NCBI RefSeq assembly: GCF_900176365.1 | Contig: NZ_FWXY01000004.1 | Location: 186,001 to 250,000, forward strand | Length of the DNA stretch: 64,000 bases | DNA from: Desulfocicer vacuolatum DSM 3385 | GTDB lineage: Bacteria; Desulfobacterota; Desulfobacteria; Desulfobacterales; Desulfobacteraceae | Direction of reading: 5' to 3' | Shown: in pieces, positions 27,800 to 37,434 of the stretch | How positions within the stretch are numbered: position 1 is the first letter of the stretch | Layout of the letters: the number at the start of each line of letters is the position of its first letter | Translations under genes and position numbers: made by a program | Notes under the pieces: model-generated | Seen by the model: only the letters and a program-made list of their open reading frames with translations | What the model was told of the DNA's origin: nothing | Databases searched by the model: none

Positions 27800-27850
27800 T
27801 AACGGTTTTGTCCCGGCGAACACAACGAATATTGAAAATGGTATTATACC
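27800..27850 (-). repeat. R2 fragment lacking the palindrome
   Basis: Only the outer end of R2 is present (GTCCCGGCGAACACAACGAATATTGAAAATGGTATTATACCGCC). The 100-base palindromic core is missing and the sequence runs straight into R1. Either the core was lost by hairpin deletion or this is an ancestral arrangement. Confidence 0.6.
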
Positions 27851-27935
27851 GCCACAGGCGGACCATATTCTGATCCGGTTCCACCCACAACAAAGCTTGA
27901 AATACGCCTCTGATTCACGGAGTATTTCATATAAG
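27849..27935 (-). repeat. R1 repeat copy between the two moeA genes
   Basis: This is a complete R1 in minus orientation: CCGCCACAGGCGGACC, ATTCTGATCCGGTTCCACCC, ACAACAAAGCTTGAAATACG, ACGGAGTATTTCATATAAG. It ends about 18 bases before the start of the MoeA-PBP gene. Confidence 0.8.
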
Positions 27936-27953
27936 AAAAGTGTAGAGAAAAAA

Positions 27954-29888
27954 ATGACTGTAAAACGAAATGTATATCTGGACATGAAATCCGTTGAAAC
28001 GGCGAAAAACATTCTCTTTGATGCCTTTCCTCCCACAGGAGAGGTGGCGTGGGAGGAGATTAACTCCTGCGATGCCCTGGGCAGGGTTCTGGCTGAGCCT
28101 GCAGTGGCAGGTCTGTCTTCACCCAATTTCCATGCAGCTGCCATGGACGGCATTGCCGTGGATGCCATAAATACCTTTGGGGCCAGTGAAGAATCCCCCA
28201 GATCCCTGGTGCCGGGTAAGGATATGTTCTGGATCAATACCGGTCATGTGATGCCCGAAGGCACCAATGCGGTGATCATGATTGAGTATGTTCATAAAAT
28301 GGATGAGAACTTGGTGGAGATTGAGGTTCCGGCGTTTCCATGGCAGAATGTGAGAAAAATGGGTGAAGACATTGTGGCCACAGAACTTCTTTTCCCCCGG
28401 GGGCATCAGATTTCTCCCTATTCAGTGGGGGCGCTTATTGCAGGTGGGGTGTTTTCCGTTAAGGTTCGCAAACAACCCAAGGTAATGATTATTCCCACAG
28501 GGAATGAATTGGTTACCTGGGAAACAGCCAGGGACAAGGGGCTTACCCCGGGGGATGTCATTGAGTCCAACTCCTCGGTGCTTCTTTCCCTTTGCAAAGA
28601 GTATGGCTGCCGGGCCGAAAGCCGTCCCATGGTGGAAGATAAGCTTGAATGGATCACCACAGCGGTGGATGAAGCCACAAAATCCGATTATGACATGATC
28701 ATGATTATTGGCGGCTCTTCTGCCGGTTCCATGGATTTTGCCCGGCCGGTGATCTCCACCCTGGGGGAGGTGTTTGTCCATGGGGTGACCATGATGCCTG
28801 GAAAACCCGTGCTTTTTGGAAAGGTGAACCAAAAACCGGTGTTTGGTATTCCAGGCTACCCTGTGTCTGCCATTGTGGCCTTTGAACAGCTGGCAGGTCC
28901 TCTGCTTTTGACAATGCAGGGCCGGGGAGTCATGGATCGGGATATTGTGAAGGTACAGCCAGCCCGGAAGATGGCCTCAAAACTTGGCATGGAAGAATTT
29001 TTACGGGTGAAAATCGGTGCTGTGGATGATCGCCTCATTGCCTCCCAGCTTCCCCGGGGGGCTGGCAGTATCACCACCATCACCGAGGCGGACGGTATTA
29101 TCCGTATTCCCACCCATGTGGAGGGCATTGCCGAGGGAGAAATCGTCACAGCAGAGCTGTTAAGACCCCTGGAATCCATTAAAAATACAGTGGTGATCAC
29201 CGGCTCCCATGACAACACACTGGATGTTCTGGCCGATCACATCCGTCGAACCAATCCGGAAGTCAGTATTTCCTCAAGCCATGTGGGCAGCATGGGGGGG
29301 CTCATGGCCATTAAAAAAGGCAGCTGCCACATGGGCGGTGCCCATCTGCTTGCCCCGGAGGACGGCTCCTATAATATTTCCTATCTTAAAAAATATTTGC
29401 CTGATACCAAGGTGCATCTGGTCAATCTTGTGATGAGAGAGCAGGGATTGATCGTGCCCAGGGGCAATCCTCAAGAAATCAAAGGGGTGTTGGATGTGGC
29501 GGAAAAGTCTCTTGCTTTCATCAATCGTCAGCCCGGTTCCGGCACCCGGATTCTGTTTGATTACCAGCTTGATAAGCTTGGCCTTACCCGGGATCAGATC
29601 AAGGGATATACCAACGAAGAGTACACCCACATGTCCGTGGCTGTGGCGGTGCTGTCCGGCCGGGCAGATGCCGGTCTTGGTATCTATGCGGCGGCCAAGG
29701 CCCTGGATCTGGATTTTATCCCGGTGATTACTGAATCCTATGATCTGGTGATTCCGGATCGGTTTTTTGCCACAGACAAGGTGCAGGTGTTGCTCAATAC
29801 CATTGCTTCCAGTCAGTTTAAAAAACGGGTGGCGGCCCTTGGCGGATACGGTACGGAAAAAACCGGGGATGTCCTTTGGAAAAATTGA
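27954..29888 (+). CDS. MoeA fused to a C-terminal periplasmic-binding-like domain
   Basis: The 644-residue protein has a full MoeA part in about the first 410 residues (AAMDGIAVDAINTFG, IPTGNELVTWE, IIGGSSAGSMDFARPV, MMPGKPVLFGKVNQKPVFGIPGYPVSAIVAFEQ). The C-terminal 220 residues (from VVITGSHDNTLDVLADHIRR) form a PBP_like/LysR-substrate-type domain (PF12727) with HMGGAHLLAPEDGSYN and INRQPGSGTRILFDY. In solute-binding relatives this domain binds molybdate or tungstate. Here there is no signal peptide, so it is cytoplasmic and may present or sense the oxyanion for insertion. The start is the ATG after GAGAAAAAA. The frame is open upstream only through repeat sequence. Confidence 0.9.
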   Translation: MTVKRNVYLDMKSVETAKNILFDAFPPTGEVAWEEINSCDALGRVLAEPAVAGLSSPNFHAAAMDGIAVDAINTFGASEESPRSLVPGKDMFWINTGHVMPEGTNAVIMIEYVHKMDENLVEIEVPAFPWQNVRKMGEDIVATELLFPRGHQISPYSVGALIAGGVFSVKVRKQPKVMIIPTGNELVTWETARDKGLTPGDVIESNSSVLLSLCKEYGCRAESRPMVEDKLEWITTAVDEATKSDYDMIMIIGGSSAGSMDFARPVISTLGEVFVHGVTMMPGKPVLFGKVNQKPVFGIPGYPVSAIVAFEQLAGPLLLTMQGRGVMDRDIVKVQPARKMASKLGMEEFLRVKIGAVDDRLIASQLPRGAGSITTITEADGIIRIPTHVEGIAEGEIVTAELLRPLESIKNTVVITGSHDNTLDVLADHIRRTNPEVSISSSHVGSMGGLMAIKKGSCHMGGAHLLAPEDGSYNISYLKKYLPDTKVHLVNLVMREQGLIVPRGNPQEIKGVLDVAEKSLAFINRQPGSGTRILFDYQLDKLGLTRDQIKGYTNEEYTHMSVAVAVLSGRADAGLGIYAAAKALDLDFIPVITESYDLVIPDRFFATDKVQVLLNTIASSQFKKRVAALGGYGTEKTGDVLWKN

Positions 29889-30064
29889 TGGCTTTAAGCG
29901 TCTGTTTAAGAATTATTTCCAAGGGGTGGATTTGAGCAATTTTGCCGGAGATATGTCTGCTTTAAGCCAGATCAGCCCTTTTAAAATGCTTTTTAAGCAC
30001 AATGTGGTATTTTATTAAACCGATCTTAAGATGGTTTTGTACAAACAAGGGCAGGGGAGCTCAC

Positions 30065-30739
30065 ATGACCGGTCACATCAACAAAATAAAAACGTATCTG
30101 CTGCTCTTGTTTGTTTTTTTTGTCGTCATTGCAGGGGGATCTGTTTGCCTGGGTGCCGGGGGGATTTATTCCTGGATCGATAAGCAGGGGATTAGACATT
30201 ACAGCAATGTGGCCCCTTCCACCTCCGGTGTAAATGTGGAATCGTTTCCGGAAGATGGCGCAAAATATCAAAGCCTTCCCAGCGGTACCCGGGATGGGAT
30301 TCTTTTTAAGGCTGTAAAAATATATGATGGCGATTCTTTAAAAGTCTCCGGCGCAGGTTTAACGCTCATGGTTCGTCTGGTGGGCATTGATGCCCCGGAG
30401 ACCGGTGGGGGAAAACATTCTCCCCAGCCCTTCAGCCGCAAGGCAAAAAATGCCTTTTCCCGGATGATCTCCCATACCCCTTTTACCCTGAAAAGTTATG
30501 GCACCGGAGGATATAACAGGGTTCTGGCAGAGCTGTTTGTGGGAAATCAAAACATTAATCTTCAATTGATTCGCCAGGGACTTGCCGAGGTGTACCGGGG
30601 AAAAATGCAGCCGGGGCTTGATAAAAAAGCGTACCTTGCTGCACAGAAAGAAGCAAGATTACACCGCAGGGGAATTTGGTCCCTGGGAAAAGCCTATGAA
30701 AGCCCGCGCTTGTGGCGAAGAAAACACCCCAGAAATTAG
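30065..30739 (+). CDS. Secreted thermonuclease-family protein (DUF4124 + SNase)
   Basis: The 224-residue protein has an N-terminal signal segment (YLLLLFVFFVVIAGGSVCLGA), a DUF4124 motif (IYSWIDKQGIRHYSNVAPS) and a staphylococcal-nuclease OB fold. Nuclease marks are VKIYDGDSLKVSG, VRLVGIDAPETGGG with the calcium/arginine region, and LAELFVGNQNINLQLIRQGLAEVYRGK near the C-terminus. It is probably exported and degrades DNA or RNA outside the cytoplasm. The ATG is preceded by GGGGAGC. The DUF4124 domain is shared with the lytic transglycosylase near the start of the window. A 10-bp hairpin follows the gene. Confidence 0.88.
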   Translation: MTGHINKIKTYLLLLFVFFVVIAGGSVCLGAGGIYSWIDKQGIRHYSNVAPSTSGVNVESFPEDGAKYQSLPSGTRDGILFKAVKIYDGDSLKVSGAGLTLMVRLVGIDAPETGGGKHSPQPFSRKAKNAFSRMISHTPFTLKSYGTGGYNRVLAELFVGNQNINLQLIRQGLAEVYRGKMQPGLDKKAYLAAQKEARLHRRGIWSLGKAYESPRLWRRKHPRN

Positions 30740-30797
30740 AACCGCAGATGAAATAATTCGAACGAAACAGCTTGCCTTTTGGCCCATCTACTGAGTT

Positions 30798-30827
30798 GCA
30801 TTAAAGGCCAAATTAAACCTTTAATGC
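30798..30827. terminator. Perfect hairpin between convergent genes
   Basis: GCATTAAAGG and CCTTTAATGC form a perfect 10-bp stem around a 10-base loop between the nuclease gene and the oppositely oriented RND gene. There is no T-run, so Rho-independent termination is not certain. Position suggests a bidirectional terminator or mRNA-stability stem. Confidence 0.45.
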
Positions 30828-30885
30828 GCCTTGTGGATGAACCAAAATTTTGCGTTATTTCTGTAGTCCTTAGTAATTTGAAAAT

Positions 30886-33800
30886 TTAGGTTTTGGGTTG
30901 AATCGCTCCAACGCCTGCATCCTCGTTCATTCTGTCCAGTCGGCGGTTCCGGGCCGGTTCCACATCCTCCCGGGAAGGCCAGGTGCCAAACCGTACCTTG
31001 GAAACAAGGCGGCGAAAATCATTTAAAATCATCAATAGATTGGGAATCAACACCAGGGTCAACAGCGTGGCAAAGGCCACCCCCCCAGCCAGGGACAGGG
31101 CCATGGGGATGAGAAATTTTGCCTGGAGGTCCGTCTCCATGATCAACGGGGCAAGCCCCCCCACTGTACTCAGGGTGGTGAGCAAAATGGCCCGGAATCG
31201 TCGTCTTCCCCCCATCAGCAGAGCCTCTTCAAAGGGCATGCCTTCAGCAAGGTTTTCATTGATGCGTTCAATGAGCACAATGGCATCATTGACCACCACC
31301 CCGGTGAGGGCCACCATGCCGAAAATACTCATCAAAGACAGATCATATCCCAATGCCAGATGCCCCAGAATGGCTCCGATAATGCCAAAGGGTACGGTGA
31401 TCAGGATCACAAAGGGTTGAACATAGGAGCGAAACATGGTGGCAATGATGATAAAAATACCCACTATGGCCATGGGAAAGCCCACCATGAGGCTGGAAAA
31501 GGACTCCCGCATTTTTTTCTTTTCCCCCTGAAGGGAAATGTATAGCCCGGGATATTTTTTATTCAGGGATTTAAAATAGCCGGAGGAGAGCTCTGCCATG
31601 ATTTCATTGGCATTGGCCCGGTTGTTGTCCACATCTGCACTCACCGCCACCCGGCGCATGCCGTTGGTACGGGTGATGGTGGAATAGCCCGGTCCGAATG
31701 CCACGGTGGCAACAGATAATAAAGGCACTTCCCGGCCCTGGGGGGTGCGGATGCGAATTTTTTTAAAATCCGATAAACGGCTGCGCTCTTTTTCGGTGTA
31801 TCGCACCATGATTTTAACATCATCCCGGCCCCGTTGGAGACGCACCGCCTCCTGGCCGAAATATCCGGCATACACCTGGCGGGCCAGTGCTTCCACTGTA
31901 AGGCCAAGGCTCCGGGCCTCGGGTTTTAATGCCAGGCGCAGCTCATTTTTACCCGGTGAAAAATCCGATCGAATCTGAAAAACTCCGTCAAAGGAGGCCA
32001 GTCGGTCCTGGAGATCCCGGGAGGCCTTTCGAATGGCATCCATGTCATGGCCTTGTATCCACACCTCAATGGGGGCCCCGGGGGGGCCTGCTGCCATGCC
32101 CTCAAAGGTGAGGGATTTTACACCGGCAATGGTCCCCACCTCTTTTTCCCACATCACCATAATCTCTTTTGAGTGGATGCCCCGCTTTTCCGAGGGCAGT
32201 AGCACGGCGTGCATGCTTCCGTAATTGGGACCGAAGCTTGGCATCTCCCCGGCGGTGACCCCCACCAGCACCAGGCTTTTTTTCAGCAGGGGTTCTCCGG
32301 AAAGGGTATTGATTTTTCCATTGAGACGAATCATGGCCGCCTCCACCTGTTCCATGGCCGCCTGGGTCACTTCCGGCGGGGTGCCATTGGGGAATTCCAC
32401 GGTGGAGGTAATGATAAAACCGTCCAGATCGGAAAATACCTTGAATTTAAGCAGCCCCCCCTGCATGAATCCCAATATCACCATGAAAAGGGCAAGGGCA
32501 GAACACAAGGATAGATATCGCCAGCGAAGGGCCTTGGTCAAAAAGGGAGAATACACCCTGAGCACAAACCACTCAAGCCCCCGGGCCACAGCGCTGTGAA
32601 GTTTTGTGATCCATGAAAAAAGAAATATCCGGGTTGTTTTTTTAGGAGCATTGGGGTCGGGCAAATGGCTTAAATGGGCAGGTAATAGAACAAGACACTC
32701 CACAAGGGAGATCACAAGGCAGGCAATGACCACCACCGGAAGAATGGAGATGAATTTTCCCATGATGCCGCTGATGTAGGCCAGGGGTGAAAATGCCACA
32801 ATGGTGGTGATAACAGCCGCCACCACAGGCATACCCACCTCCCACACCCCTTCAACTGCAGCTTTTAAAGGAGGTTCTCCATGTTTGCGATGGACAAAGA
32901 TCGCCTCTCCCACCACAATGGCATCATCCACCACAATCCCCAGCACCATGATAAGTCCGAACAGGGAGATCATGTTAATGGTCCCCCCCAGGAGCCACAG
33001 AATCACCACACCGCCCCCAAGGGATATGGGAATACCCATGCCGGCCCAGAAACTGAGACGAATATCCAGAAACAGCCACAACAGAAAAAATACCAGGCCA
33101 AGGCCGATGATGCCGTTTTTCATCAAAAGATCAATGCGGTCCTGGAGCATGTCTGTGGCATCATAAATCACGGAGATTTCAGCGCCGGGGGGAAGAATTT
33201 TTTGTTTTTCAATGACAAATTTGTGAACGGCCCGGGAAATCACCAGGGCATCTTCTGCCTGGGTTTTCAGCACATTGATGAGCACCGCAGGCCTTCCATC
33301 CACCCTGGCCCTGATGGGGTCCTGGGCAAATCCGTCATCAATTTTTGCCAGCCGGTCCAGTGTGATGCGTTCCCCATCCGGACCTGCCAGCACCACAATG
33401 TCGGCAAGATCCCGGCCGGTGTATTTTCGACCCAGGGTGCGCACCCGGATCTCTTCTCCCTGGGTGCGAAGGGTGCCCCCGGCCAGGTTTATATTGCTTT
33501 TTTGCACCGCAGACACCACCCGGTCAAAGGTGAGACCATATTCCCGCAAGCGTGATTCCGACACCTCAATGCCGATCTCATAGTCCCGGGTGCCGGAGAT
33601 GGTGGCCTGGGACACCTGGGGCAGCTGCTGGATTTCGTCCTCCATGCCATAGGCCCACTCCTTGAGGCGTCGTTCAGACATATCTGCGGACAAGGCCAGC
33701 ATGAGCACCGATTCTTTCAGGGTGATTTCTGAAATAACGGGCTCTTCGGCATCCACGGGAAAGGTGGAGATACCGTCCACCTTGCTTCGGACTTTGTCCA

Positions 33801-34116
33801 GCACCTCCTGGACATCATAATTTTCATCCACCTCTATCTGGGCCGTGGCAATGTTTTCTGAGGAGCGGGTGGTGTATTGATCAATGCCCTCAATTTCTTC
33901 AATGGCCTCTTCTATCTTGCGACTGATGCCCTCTTCGGTCTCTTCTGGATCAGCCCCGGGGTAGGGTACGGAGATGGAGATCATATCCAGGGAGAATTCG
34001 GGAAAAATTTCCCGGATCATGGAATTAAGGGCAAAGCCCGCAGCAAGAAAAATCAACAACAGTAAAATATTGGCAAAAACAGTGTTAGCGGCAAAGGCGG
34101 CAAGTATTTTTTTCAT
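30886..34116 (-). CDS. RND-family efflux transporter (AcrB/HAE1-type)
   Basis: This inner-membrane proton-driven pump of 1076 residues has the two-fold repeat of six-helix bundles and large periplasmic loops. The first helix is FANILLLLIFLAAGFALNSM. The TM4 segment IMVLGIVVDDAIVVGEAIFVH and its counterpart LTGVVVNDAIVLIERINENL mark the two halves. The TM4 aspartate pair (VVDDAIVVGE) fits a proton relay. The substrate is unknown. Its start overlaps the stop of the fusion-protein gene by 4 bases (ATGA). No outer-membrane TolC-like gene is in the window. The upstream GntR gene may or may not control it. Confidence 0.93.
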   Translation of the reverse strand: MKKILAAFAANTVFANILLLLIFLAAGFALNSMIREIFPEFSLDMISISVPYPGADPEETEEGISRKIEEAIEEIEGIDQYTTRSSENIATAQIEVDENYDVQEVLDKVRSKVDGISTFPVDAEEPVISEITLKESVLMLALSADMSERRLKEWAYGMEDEIQQLPQVSQATISGTRDYEIGIEVSESRLREYGLTFDRVVSAVQKSNINLAGGTLRTQGEEIRVRTLGRKYTGRDLADIVVLAGPDGERITLDRLAKIDDGFAQDPIRARVDGRPAVLINVLKTQAEDALVISRAVHKFVIEKQKILPPGAEISVIYDATDMLQDRIDLLMKNGIIGLGLVFFLLWLFLDIRLSFWAGMGIPISLGGGVVILWLLGGTINMISLFGLIMVLGIVVDDAIVVGEAIFVHRKHGEPPLKAAVEGVWEVGMPVVAAVITTIVAFSPLAYISGIMGKFISILPVVVIACLVISLVECLVLLPAHLSHLPDPNAPKKTTRIFLFSWITKLHSAVARGLEWFVLRVYSPFLTKALRWRYLSLCSALALFMVILGFMQGGLLKFKVFSDLDGFIITSTVEFPNGTPPEVTQAAMEQVEAAMIRLNGKINTLSGEPLLKKSLVLVGVTAGEMPSFGPNYGSMHAVLLPSEKRGIHSKEIMVMWEKEVGTIAGVKSLTFEGMAAGPPGAPIEVWIQGHDMDAIRKASRDLQDRLASFDGVFQIRSDFSPGKNELRLALKPEARSLGLTVEALARQVYAGYFGQEAVRLQRGRDDVKIMVRYTEKERSRLSDFKKIRIRTPQGREVPLLSVATVAFGPGYSTITRTNGMRRVAVSADVDNNRANANEIMAELSSGYFKSLNKKYPGLYISLQGEKKKMRESFSSLMVGFPMAIVGIFIIIATMFRSYVQPFVILITVPFGIIGAILGHLALGYDLSLMSIFGMVALTGVVVNDAIVLIERINENLAEGMPFEEALLMGGRRRFRAILLTTLSTVGGLAPLIMETDLQAKFLIPMALSLAGGVAFATLLTLVLIPNLLMILNDFRRLVSKVRFGTWPSREDVEPARNRRLDRMNEDAGVGAIQPKT

Positions 34117-35441
34117 GACCCCTCCCGGGAAGAGACAATATCAAGCAGGGTGTTTTCAAGGGGGGCCACCAGACGGGTGATGATAATTTCCTGCCCCGGA
34201 GAAATACCATGGGACACATAGGTCTCTTCCCCCTGGGTCCGGGCCACGCTCACCGGCAGGGTTTTAAGACGTCCGTTTTTTACGGCATAAACGGTATTTT
34301 CAAAGGTGACGGCCCACCTGGGAAGGGCCACCACATTGTGCAATTGCTTCCCCGGTATGGCAACCCTGCAAAACATCCCCTCCACCAAAGGCAGATTTTT
34401 ACCGGCCATGGCGTTCCGGGCTGGTATCCGCACAGCCACGGTGACGGTGCGGCTGGCCGGATCAAAGGCCACGGTGCGGTGCAGGTGGCCCACCCAGGCA
34501 GCTCCCCGGGGGTTTTCAGTCCAATGGATCTCCACATCAACGGGACGGATGCCGGAAAACCATGCCTGGTCAAGGGCGGTATCCTTTGTGTCAAATTCCA
34601 GCCAGTCGTTCACATCCCGGCTGTCCAGGGGAACATGGATTTCCAGCAAAGAATCATCAGCCAGGGTAAGGAGGGTTACTCCGGGGGTGGCATGGGCACC
34701 CTGTTCCACAGATACCGATTTTAATCGTCCTTTGAAGGGGGCTGTCACCCGGCATCGTTTTACATTGGCAAGGGCTGTGGAAAGGGCCGCTCTGGCCCCG
34801 GCCAGGGCGCTTTTGTTTTCCTGGATCTGAATGGGATAAATGGCCAGCATGCGGGTCATCTGATCCACAAGATCCCGGGTGGTGTTATAGGTCTGTTCTG
34901 CCCTGTCCACACTGGAACGGGTTCCCACCCGATCGTTACGAAACAAGGATGCCACCCGTTGAAATTCAGTCCCGGCCAGATCACGGTTTCGTTCCAGGGT
35001 GGCAAGGCGTTTTTTTTCCAGTTTCAGTTCTGTTGTGAGGCGGGAGATGGTTTGCTCCTGCTTTTTTACCGTGGCCCGGGCCTGGTCCAGGGCCGATTGA
35101 TAGTTCACCGGGTCCACGGTGAAAAGAAGATCGCCTTTTTCAACAATTTCCCCCACCTCCAGACGGGGGTGGACGGAAACAATTTTGCCGGATACCTCCG
35201 GTGCAATGTCCAGGGTATTGAGGCAGCGTACCTCCCCAAACCCCTGGATCAATACTGCCACATTCCGGGGTTGGGCCATGAGGGTTTTAACCCGCATGAT
35301 CTTTTCCGGTCGCACTGCTTCCCGGGGGGGGACCTTCATGGCTTTCAGACCCATCATGGCCCCGGCCCCGGCAATGAGAATCAATATACTGAAAAAAAAC
35401 CGTACCCTTACTTTGGGAGATTTTATTTTTTCCTGCGCCAT
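34113..35441 (-). CDS. RND efflux membrane fusion protein (HlyD/AcrA family)
   Basis: The 442-residue periplasmic adaptor links the RND pump to an outer-membrane channel. It has one N-terminal membrane anchor (VRFFFSILILIAGAGAMMGLKAM), a lipoyl/beta-barrel half (VSGKIVSVHPRLEVGEIVEKGDLLFTVDP), and a long coiled-coil hairpin (about residues 110-215, rich in K/E/R/L). The second half carries APFKGRLKSVSVEQGAHATPGVTLLTLAD. I chose the ATG with AAGAGGTG at good spacing. A GTG three codons earlier sits inside that ribosome-binding site. It is the first gene of the two-gene pump operon. Confidence 0.92.
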   Translation of the reverse strand: MAQEKIKSPKVRVRFFFSILILIAGAGAMMGLKAMKVPPREAVRPEKIMRVKTLMAQPRNVAVLIQGFGEVRCLNTLDIAPEVSGKIVSVHPRLEVGEIVEKGDLLFTVDPVNYQSALDQARATVKKQEQTISRLTTELKLEKKRLATLERNRDLAGTEFQRVASLFRNDRVGTRSSVDRAEQTYNTTRDLVDQMTRMLAIYPIQIQENKSALAGARAALSTALANVKRCRVTAPFKGRLKSVSVEQGAHATPGVTLLTLADDSLLEIHVPLDSRDVNDWLEFDTKDTALDQAWFSGIRPVDVEIHWTENPRGAAWVGHLHRTVAFDPASRTVTVAVRIPARNAMAGKNLPLVEGMFCRVAIPGKQLHNVVALPRWAVTFENTVYAVKNGRLKTLPVSVARTQGEETYVSHGISPGQEIIITRLVAPLENTLLDIVSSREGS

Positions 35442-35625
35442 GAACTGCACCTCTTCATTTTTAATTGATCATCCACTGCCAGCACCCGGCAGTCAGAATT
35501 CAGTACCATAAATTCAGTGCAATGTCATATTTGGGTTTTGGGAAGATTGATTTTTAACAGGCAGGTGATGCAAAGCACCTGGGGATGTATCTCTTTGAAT
35601 ACCGGTTTTGACTATGCACTTTATT

Positions 35626-36276
35626 TCAAATACCCAGGAATTTTGTTTTAATTCTGTCAAAATGATCCACCAGCAATGATTTTCTCAAATCATAGGCTTG
35701 CTGGGTATTGCCCGACAAAAGTACGTCATTGACAGCACCAAATTCCTGGATAACGGAGGCGATTTCATTTTGCCAGTCGCCGCTGGCAAGGGTGATGTAC
35801 CAGAGTCGAAATGTCTGTTCGTAGAGCCCCTGGGAAACTTCTGTCACCACGGGATTATTAACGGCATCGTAAAGAATGCTCCTGTATTCATGATCCAGCA
35901 GCACCAGCTTTTTTTTGTCTTTTTCCCGATTGTTGTTTTTTTCCAAAACGCCGCATGCTGCCCTTAGTTTTTCGATCTTCCGGCCATGTTCAGGGGTAAA
36001 CCCTTCTGCGGCAAGTCGTCCGGCAAGCCCCTCAATTTCAAATCTTGCCCGGTAAAGGTTCATCATCTGCTGAAATTCAATTTCTGTTATCATGGTTCCG
36101 GTGCGGGCAATCACCCGGGCCAGCTTTTCCCATTCCAGACGGTTAAGGATTTCCCGCATGGGGGTCCGGCTGACGCCAAACTCCTTGGCCAGAACATTTT
36201 CGTTGAGAATTTCTCCCGGTTTGTACTCAAGGAATAAAATTCTTTCTTTTAATATTGTATAGATGGATTGGTTCAT
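35626..36276 (-). CDS. GntR-family transcriptional regulator (FadR/FCD type)
   Basis: The 216-residue regulator has an N-terminal winged helix (SIYTILKERILFLEYKPGEILNENVLAKEFGVSRTPMREILNRLEWEKLARV). A helical FCD ligand-binding domain follows, with LYRARFEIEGLAGRLAAEGF, VLLDHEYRSILYDAVNNP and LLVDHFDRI. The Asp/His pattern (D-x3-H-like, then a late H) fits the metal-dependent FCD pocket, which usually binds carboxylates. The internal ATG has AAGGAT upstream. It lies between the hydrogenase/c-di-GMP operon and the RND operon on the same strand, 185 bases before the fusion-protein gene. It could control the pump, but this is positional only. Confidence 0.88.
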   Translation of the reverse strand: MNQSIYTILKERILFLEYKPGEILNENVLAKEFGVSRTPMREILNRLEWEKLARVIARTGTMITEIEFQQMMNLYRARFEIEGLAGRLAAEGFTPEHGRKIEKLRAACGVLEKNNNREKDKKKLVLLDHEYRSILYDAVNNPVVTEVSQGLYEQTFRLWYITLASGDWQNEIASVIQEFGAVNDVLLSGNTQQAYDLRKSLLVDHFDRIKTKFLGI

Positions 36277-36426
36277 TAACTTATTATCCTTGATATGTGT
36301 ATTTATTTTTTTTGTATACCATAAAAACACTACTGAAAAACAAAAGACATACCAAGCCCTCTTCTCCCTGTCAATGTCTTTATCCAATCGAAACCACTCC
36401 ACTTCTTGGATTGGCAGGCGCTTTTT

Positions 36427-37392
36427 TCAATACACTTGATTTCTGCCATTTTGTTTGGCTCTGTACAGGTTTTGATCTGCCATTTCGATAAGAAATTCCG
36501 GTGTATATTCAATGTTGCCGTTTTCCGGGGCTGTGGTGGAAGGTATGACACCCACAGCATGATGCTGTGGAAAATCAATGGTACCCATGCCGATGCTCAC
36601 GGAAATATGGGGAAATATTGTGGAGTCAATATGGGGGATTTTTTCTTTCAACACTGCTTTCCTGGCCATTTCCCCCACTTGAAGGGAGGAACGGTGGCCT
36701 GTGTCCGGCAGAATCAGAGCAAATTCTTCCCCGCCATACCGGGCCACCATATCACCGGGACGTTTTATGCTTTTTACAAGGGCCGAGGCAATGCGATACA
36801 ATGTTTTATCTCCCATGGCATGGCCGTAATGGTCATTGTATTGTTTAAAAAAATCCACATCCACCATGCCAAGGGACAAGGGGGTGGCATTTCGTCTGGC
36901 CCTGGCAAATTCATTTTTCAGAACTTCATCAAACCGTCGGCGATTGGGGATTTCTGTTAGGGCATCAAGGTAGGCCAGCTTGTCCAGTAGTTTGTGCTGA
37001 TGGACAAAGCGGATATAGTTGTGGATTCGCATTTTAACAATGGGGGGAGAAAAGGGTTTGGCAATATAATCCACTGCCCCCAGTTTCAGACCATGTTCTT
37101 CATCTTCCATGGAGTTCAGGGCTGTGATGAAAATCACGGGGATATCCTTTGTTTTTTCATTTTCCTTGAGTTGCTTAATTACCTCATAGCCCCCCATTTC
37201 AGGCATGATAACGTCCAGTAATATCAGATCCGGTGGCGGTTCCTGAAAGGCAAACTTAAGGGCCTGTTTGCCATTCCTGGCCAGAATTAGTGCATAGGTT
37301 TCTTTTAAAAGGTCCGCCAGTACCTTCAGGTTCATCTTTTCGTCATCCACAATCAAAATGCGCGATTTTTTATCAGTTTCCAAGGTTTCCAC
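36427..37392 (-). CDS. Response regulator diguanylate cyclase (REC-GGDEF)
   Basis: This 321-residue cytoplasmic protein makes c-di-GMP in response to phosphorylation. The receiver domain (about 10-125) has DDEKMN near the acidic pocket, the phospho-acceptor D60 in LLDVIMPEMGG, and the conserved lysine in YIAKPFSP. The GGDEF domain (about 140-318) has an active GGEEF at 220-224 and a complete inhibitory site RPGD at 211-214, five residues before it. It is the last gene of the hydrogenase operon, 42 bases after the hybrid kinase, whose phosphorelay is its likely input. I infer that H2 or redox state is converted into c-di-GMP. Confidence 0.93.
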   Translation of the reverse strand: METLETDKKSRILIVDDEKMNLKVLADLLKETYALILARNGKQALKFAFQEPPPDLILLDVIMPEMGGYEVIKQLKENEKTKDIPVIFITALNSMEDEEHGLKLGAVDYIAKPFSPPIVKMRIHNYIRFVHQHKLLDKLAYLDALTEIPNRRRFDEVLKNEFARARRNATPLSLGMVDVDFFKQYNDHYGHAMGDKTLYRIASALVKSIKRPGDMVARYGGEEFALILPDTGHRSSLQVGEMARKAVLKEKIPHIDSTIFPHISVSIGMGTIDFPQHHAVGVIPSTTAPENGNIEYTPEFLIEMADQNLYRAKQNGRNQVY

Positions 37393-37434
37393 CTTTCATT
37401 GTTTTTACATCCGGGCTTCATGGCGTTGGGCTTT

